A program made the position numbers and the translations under genes. The notes under the pieces are model-generated. The model did no database searches and was not told the DNA's origin. It was given only the letters and a program-made list of their open reading frames with translations. 64,000 nucleotides of DNA from Xiheicaenibacterium sp046351325 (GTDB taxonomy: Bacteria; Myxococcota_A; Polyangia; Polyangiales; Polyangiaceae): the NCBI GenBank assembly GCA_046351325.1, contig JAXLYR010000012.1, positions 1-64,000 on the forward strand, read 5' to 3'. Positions 41,733 through 49,916 of this stretch are shown piece after piece (positions within the stretch are counted from its first letter, which is position 1; each line of letters opens with the position of its first letter).

Positions 41733-43079
41733 ATGATCGTCATGAAGTTCGGTGGCAGCTCGGTCGCGAACCGGGCCCAGATCGAGAAGGTCCTCTCGAT
41801 CGTTCGAGGGCGTGCGGAGCGCCGGCCGCTCGTCGTCTCTTCGGCTCACAAGGGCATGACCGACGCGCTCCTCAACGCCGCGCGCGACGCTCGCGCGGGC
41901 AAGCTCGACGAGAACGCAGTGGTCGAGCGACAGGCGCGCATCGCGCGTGAGCTCGGCTGCGCGGACAGCCTGCTCGCGCCGCTCTTCGACGAGCTGCGCA
42001 GCCTCCTGCGTGGGATTTACCTCGTGCGCGAGCTCTCGCCCCGCAGCCTCGACTACGTGGCGAGCTTTGGCGAGCGCTTCAGCGTCCGCGTCATCGCCGA
42101 CTTCTTCACGCGCTCGGGCTTCGCCGCCGATGCGTACGATGTTTGGGATCTCGGGTTCGTGACGAACAACACGTTCGGCAGCGCGCGACCGCTCGCCGAC
42201 TTCCGCGAGCGCGCGCTCGCCGCCATGGCCAAGCTCCCCGCGGGGCGCGTGCCGATCGTCACGGGCTTCGTCGGCAAGACGCTGGACGGTGACATCACGA
42301 CGGTCGGTCGCAACGGCAGCGACCTCACCGCGACCTTGCTCGGCGCGGCCATCGGCGCCGAAGAGGTCGAGATCTGGAGCGACACCGACGGCGTGATGAC
42401 GGCGGATCCGAGCGTCGTCCCCTCGGCGCGCAACATCCCCACGATGCGCTTCGAAGAGGCCGCGGAGCTCGCGTTCTTCGGCAGTCGCGTGCTCCACCCC
42501 GCGACGCTCTTGCCCGCGATGGAGGGGAACATCCCCGTGCGCGTGCTCAACACGAACCGCCCCGAGCACCGCGGCACCGTGATCTCGAGCCGGGTCGCGA
42601 CGGACGCCGAGCGCGTGACGAGCATCGCTTACAAGGAGAATCAGCTCGTCCTCAACATCTCCGCCGCGCGCATGTTCGGTGAGGCTGGCTTCCTCGGGCG
42701 CGTGTTCGAGGTCTGCACGCGCCACGGCGTGGTCGTCGACCTCGTCACGACGAGCGAGGTCACCGTCTCGATCACCGCCGACAAACGCGAGCCGCTCGAG
42801 CGCGCCGCGCAGGAGATCAGCGCGATGTTGGATCACGCCGGTGAGGTCCGCGTGCTGCAGAACCGCAGCATCCTCGCGGTCGTCGGCCATCAGCTCGCCG
42901 AGCGTCCGGGCCTCGGCGCCGAGATCCTCTCGGCCATCGCGCGCGTCGGCGTGAACATCGAGATGATCAGCTACGCCTTCGGGGCCATCAACCTGTCGCT
43001 CGTCGTCGCGGATCAAGACGTCTCGCGCGCAGTCTCCGTCCTGCACGAGGTCCTCTTCGGCAAGGTCGTCCCGTCATGA
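41733..43079 (+). CDS. lysC: Aspartate kinase
   Basis: 448 aa, typical for a monofunctional aspartokinase. It starts MIVMKFGGSSVANRAQIEKV, with the KFGGSS nucleotide/substrate motif. The kinase core includes TVGRNGSDLTATLLGAAIGA and EIWSDTDGVMTADPSVV. Two C-terminal ACT domains (VLNISAARMFGEAGFLGRVF and ILAVVGHQLAERPGLGAEIL) bind lysine or threonine for feedback control. It makes aspartyl phosphate, the first step toward Lys, Thr, Met and DAP. The stop overlaps the next start as ATGA, tying it to the aldolase-dehydrogenase gene. Confidence 0.93.
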   Translation: MIVMKFGGSSVANRAQIEKVLSIVRGRAERRPLVVSSAHKGMTDALLNAARDARAGKLDENAVVERQARIARELGCADSLLAPLFDELRSLLRGIYLVRELSPRSLDYVASFGERFSVRVIADFFTRSGFAADAYDVWDLGFVTNNTFGSARPLADFRERALAAMAKLPAGRVPIVTGFVGKTLDGDITTVGRNGSDLTATLLGAAIGAEEVEIWSDTDGVMTADPSVVPSARNIPTMRFEEAAELAFFGSRVLHPATLLPAMEGNIPVRVLNTNRPEHRGTVISSRVATDAERVTSIAYKENQLVLNISAARMFGEAGFLGRVFEVCTRHGVVVDLVTTSEVTVSITADKREPLERAAQEISAMLDHAGEVRVLQNRSILAVVGHQLAERPGLGAEILSAIARVGVNIEMISYAFGAINLSLVVADQDVSRAVSVLHEVLFGKVVPS

Positions 43080-45178
43080 AGAGCCTCTGGAACGACGCCG
43101 ACGCGGAGCGCGCCGTCGAGCGCTGGGGCAGCGAGGGTCGCGACGTCGCGCTGCGCGTGTACACGTCACGCCTCATCGGCAGCGAGCCCGCGCTCGTTCT
43201 GCACGGTGGTGGCAATACCTCCGTTAAAGGAATCCGCAGGAACGTCGTCGGCGACGACGTCGAGACCCTCTGGGTGAAGGGCTCGGGCTCGAGCCTCGAC
43301 AAGGTCGAGCCGCGCGATTTTCCAGCGCTCGACCTCGTGTACCTCCGGCGCTTGCGCGCGCTCGGCGCGCTCACCGACGAGGAGATGGTGAACCAGCTGC
43401 GCACGCACCTCTTCGACGCGTCGTCCCCGAACCCGTCGGTCGAGGCCCTGCTCCACGCCTTCTTGCCGCACAAGTTCGTCGACCACTCGCACGCCGACGC
43501 GATCGTCGCGCTCACCAATCAGGTGGATGGTCTCCAGCACGTGCGCGAGGCGCTCGGCGATCGCGTGTCGATCCTTCCGTACATCATGCCGGGCTTCCCG
43601 CTCGCGCGCGCCGTCGCCGACCTCTACGAGTCGCGCCCCGGCGTCATCGGCGTCGTGCTCGACAAACACGGCCTCTTCACCTTCGGTGAGACCGCGCGCG
43701 AGAGCTACGAGCGCCACATCGAGCTCGTCGACCTCTGCGAGCGGTACGCCGCGAGTCGCTCGCGTCCCGTCCGCGTCGAGGTCTCGAGCGCGACCGAGGC
43801 GTCCGCCGAATCAGCCATCGCACGCGACCTCGCGCGCATCGCGCCGCGGCTGCGCGGCCTGCTCGCCGACGGCGACAAGCGCCTCGTGATGGACGCCCGC
43901 ACGAACGCCACGGTGCGCGCCCACGTCGCCGAGCCGGACGCGCAGGCCGTCTTCGAGACGGTGCCGATCACCCCCGACCACGTGATCCGCACGAAGCCCT
44001 GGCCTATGTTCGTGACCGAGCGCGCCGACGCGCCAGGCTTCGACGCCGCGCTCGAGGCCGCGGTGAAGAGCTACCGCGCGCGCTACGACGCTTATTTCGA
44101 GGCGGGCGTGACCGCGCGCGCCGTCTCGCGGAAGAAGCTCGACAGCGCGCCGCGCGTGGTGCTCGTGCCCGGCCTCGGCGTGCTCGCGTTCGGCAAGACC
44201 AAGGCCGACGCCGAGATCGCCGCCGACATCACCGAGAGAACGTTGGTGGTCAAACGAACCGCCGCGACGATGAGCGGATACCGCGCCCTCGGTGAGCTCG
44301 ACCTCTTCGACATGGAGTATTGGAGCCTCGAGCAGGCGAAGCTCGGCAAGGCCGCCGAGCGCCCGCTCGAGCGCCAGGTCGTGCTCGTCACGGGCGCCGC
44401 CGGCGCGATCGGGCGCGGCATCGCCGACGCCTGCGCCGAGGCCGGCGCTCACCTCGTGCTCGCCGATCTCGACGCGGAGGCAACCGCGCGCGTCGCGACG
44501 GAGATCAACCAGAAGCACCGCTCGCTCGGTGCGCACGGCGCGATCGGCGTCGCGTGCGACGTCACCAGCGAGGCCAGCGTGCGCGCGGCCTTCGACGCCG
44601 CGTGCGTCGCGTTCGGCGGCGTCGACGTCGTCGTTCCGAACGCCGGCATCGCGCTCGTCCGCCCGCTGTCGGAGCTCTCGCTCGAGGAGGCTCGGCGCGT
44701 CGCGGACGTGAACTACCTCGGCGTCCTCTCGACCATCCGCGAGGCCGCGCGCGTCTTCGGCGCGCAGCGCACCGGCGGCTCGATCATCGTCAACTCGTCG
44801 AAGAACGTCTTCTCCCCGGGCAAGGACTTCGGCGCGTACAGCGCGAGCAAGGCCGCCGCGCACCAGATCTCCAAGATCGCCGCGATCGAGCTCGCGCCGC
44901 TCGGCGTCCGCGTGAACATGATCAACGCCGACGCTGTGTTCGCGCACGGCGCGACGCGCTCCGGCCTCTGGAACGAGGTCGGCCCTGCGCGGGCGAAGAG
45001 CCGCGGCCTCACGATGGACGAGCTCGAGGCCTACTATCGCGACCGCAACCTTTTGCGAGCGCGCGTCGAGGCTCGACACGTCGGCGACGCCGTCGTGTTC
45101 TTCGCGACGCGCGCGCCCGTCACGACCGGCGCGACGCTGCCGATCGACGGCGGCATCGCCGAGGCCTTCCCGAGGTGA
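43076..45178 (+). CDS. Bifunctional class II aldolase / short-chain dehydrogenase
   Basis: 700 aa. The N-terminal half is a class II aldolase: LHGGGNTSVKG, HSHADAIVALTNQ with metal-binding histidines, and GVVLDKHGLFTFGE. Residues about 435-700 are an SDR (VLVTGAAGAIGRGIADACAE, then FGAYSASKAAAHQ). This fusion is known from rhamnulose-1-phosphate aldolase / lactaldehyde dehydrogenase enzymes (RhaD-type), which cleave a sugar phosphate and process the aldehyde. No other rhamnose gene is nearby, so the substrate is open. It overlaps lysC upstream and the HD gene downstream. Confidence 0.9.
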   Translation: MKSLWNDADAERAVERWGSEGRDVALRVYTSRLIGSEPALVLHGGGNTSVKGIRRNVVGDDVETLWVKGSGSSLDKVEPRDFPALDLVYLRRLRALGALTDEEMVNQLRTHLFDASSPNPSVEALLHAFLPHKFVDHSHADAIVALTNQVDGLQHVREALGDRVSILPYIMPGFPLARAVADLYESRPGVIGVVLDKHGLFTFGETARESYERHIELVDLCERYAASRSRPVRVEVSSATEASAESAIARDLARIAPRLRGLLADGDKRLVMDARTNATVRAHVAEPDAQAVFETVPITPDHVIRTKPWPMFVTERADAPGFDAALEAAVKSYRARYDAYFEAGVTARAVSRKKLDSAPRVVLVPGLGVLAFGKTKADAEIAADITERTLVVKRTAATMSGYRALGELDLFDMEYWSLEQAKLGKAAERPLERQVVLVTGAAGAIGRGIADACAEAGAHLVLADLDAEATARVATEINQKHRSLGAHGAIGVACDVTSEASVRAAFDAACVAFGGVDVVVPNAGIALVRPLSELSLEEARRVADVNYLGVLSTIREAARVFGAQRTGGSIIVNSSKNVFSPGKDFGAYSASKAAAHQISKIAAIELAPLGVRVNMINADAVFAHGATRSGLWNEVGPARAKSRGLTMDELEAYYRDRNLLRARVEARHVGDAVVFFATRAPVTTGATLPIDGGIAEAFPR

Positions 45179-45870
45179 AGGGCGACGGCCTGCCGTGGGA
45201 TCCGTTCGCCGGCGGCGCGCCGACGGTGATCGTCTCCACGGCGCTCGAGGCTTGGCGACAGGGCGTTCGCGGCTACCACGATCTCGAGCACCTCTACGAG
45301 ATGCTCGCTCACCTCGGCGGAGCACACGCGGCCGAGCCTCTGTCGAGCCCGCGCGAGGTCTTCGTCGCGACGCTTTTCCACGACGCGGTCTACGATCCGA
45401 CGCGCTCCGACAACGAGGTGAGGAGCGCCGTCCTCGCGCGCGAGACGCTCCACCGGGCGACGCGCGAGGGCTCCGTGGTCGATGTGTTGGATGGCGAGCT
45501 CGTGGTCGCGCTCATCGACGCCACCGCTCGACACGGCCGGGTGAGCAGCGCGGACGTGGCCTCGCTCGCGGTGGACGCAGCGCGCTTCCTCGACGCCGAC
45601 ATGGCGATCTTGGGGGCCGCGCCCGCTCGATACGATCGCTACGTCGCGGGTGTTCGCTTCGAATACGCGCACGTCCCCGCGGACCTCTTCGCAGCGGGGC
45701 GCGCGCGTTTCTTACGCGCCGTGCTCGCAACGCCGTCGGTGTTCTTCTCGAAGTACTTTCGCGATCGGTTCGAACAGACCGCACGTGCGAACGTAACGCG
45801 CGAGCTCGCGGCGCTCGAGCGCGGGCACGGGGGAGCGGCGCCGCTTGCGCCGACCTCGGGCCACGAATAG
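45175..45870 (+). CDS. HD-superfamily metal-dependent phosphohydrolase (COG4339-like)
   Basis: 231 aa from a GTG that overlaps the preceding stop (GTGA). The metal ligands sit in GYHDLEHLYEMLAHLGGAH (first His), FVATLFHDAVYDPTRSDNEV (HD pair) and DADMAILGAAPARYDRYVAG (Asp). This matches predicted HD phosphohydrolases often mislabelled as an NMDA receptor subunit. It is the last gene of the overlapping operon with lysC and the aldolase-dehydrogenase. The substrate is unknown. Confidence 0.85.
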   Translation: MKGDGLPWDPFAGGAPTVIVSTALEAWRQGVRGYHDLEHLYEMLAHLGGAHAAEPLSSPREVFVATLFHDAVYDPTRSDNEVRSAVLARETLHRATREGSVVDVLDGELVVALIDATARHGRVSSADVASLAVDAARFLDADMAILGAAPARYDRYVAGVRFEYAHVPADLFAAGRARFLRAVLATPSVFFSKYFRDRFEQTARANVTRELAALERGHGGAAPLAPTSGHE

Positions 45871-45956
45871 AGGCTCACGACTCGATGTCCTGATCGCTTA
45901 GCTAGTCCTTTTGCAGAAAACCCCTCTCTCTCAATTTCATCAAATCGAGGATCGCG

Positions 45957-46976
45957 ATGGACGACGTCAGCATGTTGAGTGGGCAGCAGCGCAAGCAGGG
46001 CCTCGGTCGTGACGAGGTCAAGGCGACGATGGATGCCTACTCGAGCGACTACGCCAAGCAGGACGTCGCCCACCTGCAAGGCAAGTACGCGGACATCACC
46101 ACTCAGTTTTACAATCTTGTAACCGACTTCTACGAGATCGGCTGGGGCGAGGCCTTCCACTTCGCGGTGCGCCGCCGCGGTGAGGCCTTCAAGGACTCGA
46201 TCATCCGCCACGAGACCTACCTCGCTGACAAGCTGCAGATCGGCCCGAACAAGCGCGCGATCGATTTCGGCTGCGGCGTGGGCGGCCCGATGCGCGTCGT
46301 GGTGAAGGCGACGGGCGCGCACGTCACCGGCGTGAACCTCAGCGCTTACCAAGTGGGGAAGGCGCGTCGCTACAACGAGAAGGCAGGGCTCTCGCACCTC
46401 ACCGAGATCATCCACTGCGACTTCCTCAACATCCCCGTGCCCGACGCGACCTTCGACGCGGCGTTCGCGTTCGAGGCGACCTGCCACGCCCCCGACAAGG
46501 CTCGCGTCTACGGCGAGGCCGCGCGCGTCACCAAGCCGGGCGGGCTCTTCGCCGTCTACGAGTGGTGCGTCACGCCGCAGTACGACGACAACAACCCCGA
46601 GCACCAGCGCGTGCGCTTCGGCATCGAGAAGGGCAACGCCCTGCCGCGCCTCGCGACCTTCGACGAGGTGAAGAACGGTATGGCCGCAGCTGGCTTCGAG
46701 GTCCTCGAGGAGCGCGACCGCGCGCTCGACTCCGATCCGTTCCTCACGTGGCAGTCGAGCTTGAGCGAGATCTCGATCCGCAGCCTCGCGCGGACGCCCG
46801 CTGGCCGCGCGCTCACGAACGCCCTCACTGGCGCGCTCGAGCGCCTGAACCTCGCGCCCAAGGGGACGCAGTCCGTGAGCACGTTCCTCAACGCCGCAGC
46901 TGACAGTCTTGTAGCCGGTGGAGACATGGGCATCTTCACCCCCATGTACTTCGTGCTCGCCCGCAAGAAGGGCTGA
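45957..46976 (+). CDS. Sterol 24-C-methyltransferase (Erg6/SMT family)
   Basis: 339 aa, close to the eukaryotic enzyme length. The sterol-binding region I is YEIGWGEAFHFAVRRRGE (about residues 59-76), followed by IIRHETYLA, the SAM motif AIDFGCGVGGPMR (about 101-113), GVNLSAYQVGKARRYNEKA, FEATCHAPDKARVYGEA, then FAVYEWCVTPQYDDNNPEHQ. The end (GDMGIFTPMYFVLARKKG) also matches the Erg6 C-terminus. The enzyme methylates the sterol side chain at C-24. Sterol synthesis is known in some myxobacteria, but no cyclase gene is in this window. Confidence 0.92.
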   Translation: MDDVSMLSGQQRKQGLGRDEVKATMDAYSSDYAKQDVAHLQGKYADITTQFYNLVTDFYEIGWGEAFHFAVRRRGEAFKDSIIRHETYLADKLQIGPNKRAIDFGCGVGGPMRVVVKATGAHVTGVNLSAYQVGKARRYNEKAGLSHLTEIIHCDFLNIPVPDATFDAAFAFEATCHAPDKARVYGEAARVTKPGGLFAVYEWCVTPQYDDNNPEHQRVRFGIEKGNALPRLATFDEVKNGMAAAGFEVLEERDRALDSDPFLTWQSSLSEISIRSLARTPAGRALTNALTGALERLNLAPKGTQSVSTFLNAAADSLVAGGDMGIFTPMYFVLARKKG

Positions 46977-47346
46977 AGGCGTATTGCCCAGTCGAGCCCC
47001 GGCGAGATCGGCCCGGCAAATCGCCGGGCGTGGGCGCCTACGGCGGTGACCCTACAGCAATGTCAACGAGTGCGCTCGGCGGTCGCGCAGGAGGGAACCC
47101 AACCTCCCACGTTCAACTGGCAGCTCGGGACTTTGGCACGGACACAAGCGGCGATGTTTGGTCGGGTCGGTCACCACCCACCGATCAATGGCTCGGCGTA
47201 TCTGCTTGAGGTGAAGTGCGGAGACGAAATGCTCTATCGCGTCTTTACGACAGAGACCTCTCACACGCCCGAGAGCGCGGCGTGGGCACCATCGCCGAGG
47301 GCGGCGGAGTCCGAACGGTTACTGTGATGTACGCGTTAGGGCTTGC
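46977..47346. other. Intergenic stretch after the sterol methyltransferase
   Basis: About 370 bp with no confident gene. A 93-codon frame (47046-47327, plus) includes a partly protein-like stretch (FNWQLGTLARTQAAMFGRV) but has no convincing ribosome site and ends in Arg/Ser-rich sequence; it may be a remnant. A G/C hairpin at 47011-47029 is listed separately. Confidence 0.45.
47011..47029 (+). terminator. Hairpin downstream of sterol methyltransferase
   Basis: GCCCGGC and GCCGGGC pair perfectly around an AAATC loop, starting 35 bases after the stop codon. No T-run follows, as is common for hairpin terminators in high-GC bacteria. Confidence 0.45.
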
Positions 47347-47940
47347 TCAGAGCTGCGCGCGGAGCCAGGCGGTCTCTTCCGCGGACTGCGGTTCATAGAA
47401 CTCGTCCGGCATGTTCTGGCCGGGTTGCAGATACACGACCGGCGGGCAACCCTCGTACTTCCACTCGAGAATGAAGCGCTTCTCCGCCACCTTCTTTCCA
47501 CTAGCGCGGTCATACACGGTGACCTCGTGGTCGTACCCCGCTTGGAGCCAGTTGGCGCCACCCTCGTAACCGGAGCAGCCATTGGAGAACCGTTCCTTGA
47601 GCTCCACGAACGCGATCTTGGTGACCTCGTCGAGGGACCGCGCGGGTCCAATCACACGCCACCCGTCGCGCTTCGAAGCGGTCGAGATAATCGACGGTGA
47701 AGAGCCCTTGACGGTGGAGGGTGTGTTGGCGCCCTCGAAGAGGAGCGCATGAAGGAAGGTCGGCACCCCTCGCTTTGGGTCTTTGCACTGGATCACGATC
47801 TCGCCGTCGTCGACTTCGACAGGGATCTCGAGCGTCAACTTGGGCTCGGCGAAGACGAATAGGCCAATCGACGCAGTGGCCGTCCGACGCGAGCGCGCGT
47901 GTGTTCTCCGAAAAGCAACGGAGGCTGTGATTTGGATCAC
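47347..47940 (-). CDS. Uncharacterised protein
   Basis: 197 aa from a GTG at 47940; the exact start is unsure because the first 25 residues are basic and less protein-like. The rest is a mixed alpha/beta protein (LTLEIPVEVDDGEIVIQCKD, AYVEL-like VTKIAFVELKERFSNGCSG, EVTVYDRASGKKVAEKRFI) with a conserved-looking CPPVVYLQPGQNMPDEFYEP near the C-terminus. No signal peptide or membrane helix is clear. No family was recognised. It lies between the sterol methyltransferase and the aerolysin-like toxin and is divergent from the toxin. Confidence 0.55.
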   Translation of the reverse strand: MIQITASVAFRRTHARSRRTATASIGLFVFAEPKLTLEIPVEVDDGEIVIQCKDPKRGVPTFLHALLFEGANTPSTVKGSSPSIISTASKRDGWRVIGPARSLDEVTKIAFVELKERFSNGCSGYEGGANWLQAGYDHEVTVYDRASGKKVAEKRFILEWKYEGCPPVVYLQPGQNMPDEFYEPQSAEETAWLRAQL

Positions 47941-48051
47941 AGGTGTGCGAGGGCGGACCGCTTACTTAACTGTCTGTTCGCGATAGGCGCGTGATTCGGG
48001 GGCGACCCCCCGTGCGCGCCGATCGGAACTCGACGAACAACGGAGGACGCG

Positions 48052-49080
48052 ATGCCTGCACCCGAGCCGGATTACTACGAGATCATCGCCAAAGCTCATG
48101 ACAACGACAACCACATCTTGGTCATCGGCGCGAAGGCCGACAGTACCGAGGTGGTAGTCCAGTCGAAGCTCGACTGGGAGCACGCTGACAAGGACTTGCA
48201 GCTCTGGGAGCGGAGACCTCGGCCGCAAGGCGGGTATGTCCTGGTCAACAAGCGCCACGGCAGCTGCATCACGCGCGAGTCGAACAACAACGGGACGTGG
48301 CTCGTCCTGGCCGATACCGGCGCCGCGAACGTGAACGACCTCAGCGCCTGGCGCGACGACGGCAATGAGGGCACCTACATGGCGATCAACTCGTTCGCCG
48401 ATTGGGAGCAGAAGATCAATATCCCCGGCAACGGACCGTACAATCCCAACTCACGGCTGATTTCGTGGCAGTGGGACGGCGGCGATCCCAACGAGCTTTG
48501 GAACTTCCAGAACAGCGTGGCGAAGGTCGAGCTCAAGGAGATCGTTTTCGATATGGACAAAGCGACGCTCTCGGACCAGACGCCCATGGTCGCGGGCTCG
48601 CAGACCGTGCTGAACACCACCTCCTCGGAGCAAGAGCAGAAGGTGACCTTCCGCTTCTTGGAGTCTCACCGCTTTACGTTCAATTACGAGCGAGGGTTCA
48701 AGCTCACTGGCTCGATCGAGACGACCGCAAAAATCCCATTGGTGGGCGAGGCCAAGGTGAAGATCCAGGTCGAGACTCATTTCAAATGGAGCTCAGAGTC
48801 CGAGACCTCCGAGGAGCGAGAGGTCACGATCGAGGTCCCCGTCAAGGTCCCGCCCTTCAGCGCGGTGGAGGTCGAGGTGCTCCTGCTCAATGCGCGGTTG
48901 GATGTCCCCTATCGGGCCGAATTGATGGTGACGCACTGGGATGGCAATCCTGTAGCCACCAGTGCCTGGGGCATGTTCAATGGAGTCAACGCCTACAATG
49001 TCATCTCGCGGTACAAAGAGTCGCCGCTCGCGTCGCGGCGAGTGACCTCTGCCACAACGTCGCTCTCCCGGATGAGGTGA
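48052..49080 (+). CDS. Beta-trefoil lectin plus aerolysin-like pore-forming toxin
   Basis: 342 aa. Residues about 5-155 look like a ricin-B-type beta-trefoil (DKDLQLWERRPRPQGGYVLV, NKRHGSCITRE, LISWQWDGGDPNELWNFQN). Residues about 160-330 have the aerolysin pore module: long alternating Ser/Thr-rich strands (SQTVLNTTSSEQEQKVTFRF, then FKWSSESETSEEREVTIEV, VPVKVPPFSAVEVEVLLLNA). The same two-part design occurs in mushroom LSL-type toxins and other aerolysin relatives, in which the lectin docks on cell glycans. No signal peptide is visible, so release would need lysis or a special route. Convergent with the Crp/Fnr gene. Confidence 0.8.
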   Translation: MPAPEPDYYEIIAKAHDNDNHILVIGAKADSTEVVVQSKLDWEHADKDLQLWERRPRPQGGYVLVNKRHGSCITRESNNNGTWLVLADTGAANVNDLSAWRDDGNEGTYMAINSFADWEQKINIPGNGPYNPNSRLISWQWDGGDPNELWNFQNSVAKVELKEIVFDMDKATLSDQTPMVAGSQTVLNTTSSEQEQKVTFRFLESHRFTFNYERGFKLTGSIETTAKIPLVGEAKVKIQVETHFKWSSESETSEEREVTIEVPVKVPPFSAVEVEVLLLNARLDVPYRAELMVTHWDGNPVATSAWGMFNGVNAYNVISRYKESPLASRRVTSATTSLSRMR

Positions 49081-49101
49081 GGGCGATCGAGCGGGAACAG
49101 G

Positions 49102-49836
49102 TCAATTGCGCCGGTCGGCGATGGCGCGCAGAGCCACCATATCGTGGACCACGATTCGCTCGGGCTCGTGAGTCACTACGCGCTGCGCTCTCCAAGCGCG
49201 AAGGACCTTGTTCACGCACTCGCGGGTCGCGTCCACCAGATTGCCAAGCTCCGCTTGTGACAGGCGGAGCTCGGAGACGTGGCCCTCGGGGGTCTCTCTG
49301 CCATATCGGTCCGCGAGCCCGACGAGGCACTTCGCGAGCCTCGCGCGGACGCTCAGGGAGGCGCGGTCCTCCACCCGTTCGCTGAGCTCCCGGATTCGCC
49401 TCGCCAGCGCGGCGAGCAGCTTCTGGTTCACTTGGGAGTGAGCGCGCAAGAACGAGTGGAAGTCGCGGAGATCGATAACGGCGAGCTGGCAGAGCTCGAT
49501 GGCTTGCACCGCAGCCGAGCGCGGCTGACCGTCGAACGCCGAAATCTCCCCAATGAGGTCGCCCGGCCCGAGGATGCGAAACGCAGTGTCGTGTTCGACG
49601 CCGGGTATGAGCACCTTCAGGCGACCGCGGAGCACTGCGAAGACGTGCTCGGCCGGAGCGCCCTTTTCCACCACCGTCTGCTTCGGCTTGGCCACGCGGA
49701 CCTGCGCGATCGTGGCGAGCCCGTCGACTTCTTTGTCGGTCAGCTCCGAGAAGATCCAAGTCCGAGCGAGCAGCTTATGGAGCTCACTCGAGCCCACCCG
49801 TGCCTGTTCTCGGGACGATCGCTCGGAGAGCGCCAC
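49102..49836 (-). CDS. Crp/Fnr-family transcriptional regulator
   Basis: About 244 aa if started at the GTG at 49836; earlier and later GTGs are possible. The cyclic-nucleotide-binding fold is at about residues 35-140 (VVEKGAPAEHVFAVLRGRLK, then ILGPGDLIGEISAFDGQPRS, where GEIS-x-RS resembles the phosphate cassette). The HTH is at the C-terminus (LRLSQAELGNLVDATRECVN). It has no N-terminal Fnr cysteines, so it probably senses a nucleotide. It is divergent from the T6SS spike operon and is the obvious candidate for its control. Confidence 0.85.
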   Translation of the reverse strand: MALSERSSREQARVGSSELHKLLARTWIFSELTDKEVDGLATIAQVRVAKPKQTVVEKGAPAEHVFAVLRGRLKVLIPGVEHDTAFRILGPGDLIGEISAFDGQPRSAAVQAIELCQLAVIDLRDFHSFLRAHSQVNQKLLAALARRIRELSERVEDRASLSVRARLAKCLVGLADRYGRETPEGHVSELRLSQAELGNLVDATRECVNKVLRAWRAQRVVTHEPERIVVHDMVALRAIADRRN

Positions 49837-49916
49837 AGCGCGCAGCGTACAGCGCACGTAGTGAGCTCGAATTGCCAATTGACGTAAGGGGCGCCTTCAA
49901 GTCCGCTAGCCGCCCG

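Noticed and set aside
41088..43046. A long minus-strand frame across lysC
   Set aside because: Only its last part from the ATG at 41678 has a lipoprotein signal and protein-like content; the rest is a shadow of lysC.
47046..47327. A 93-codon plus-strand frame after the sterol methyltransferase
   Set aside because: No clear ribosome site and a composition that degrades toward the end; kept only as a note in the intergenic entry.
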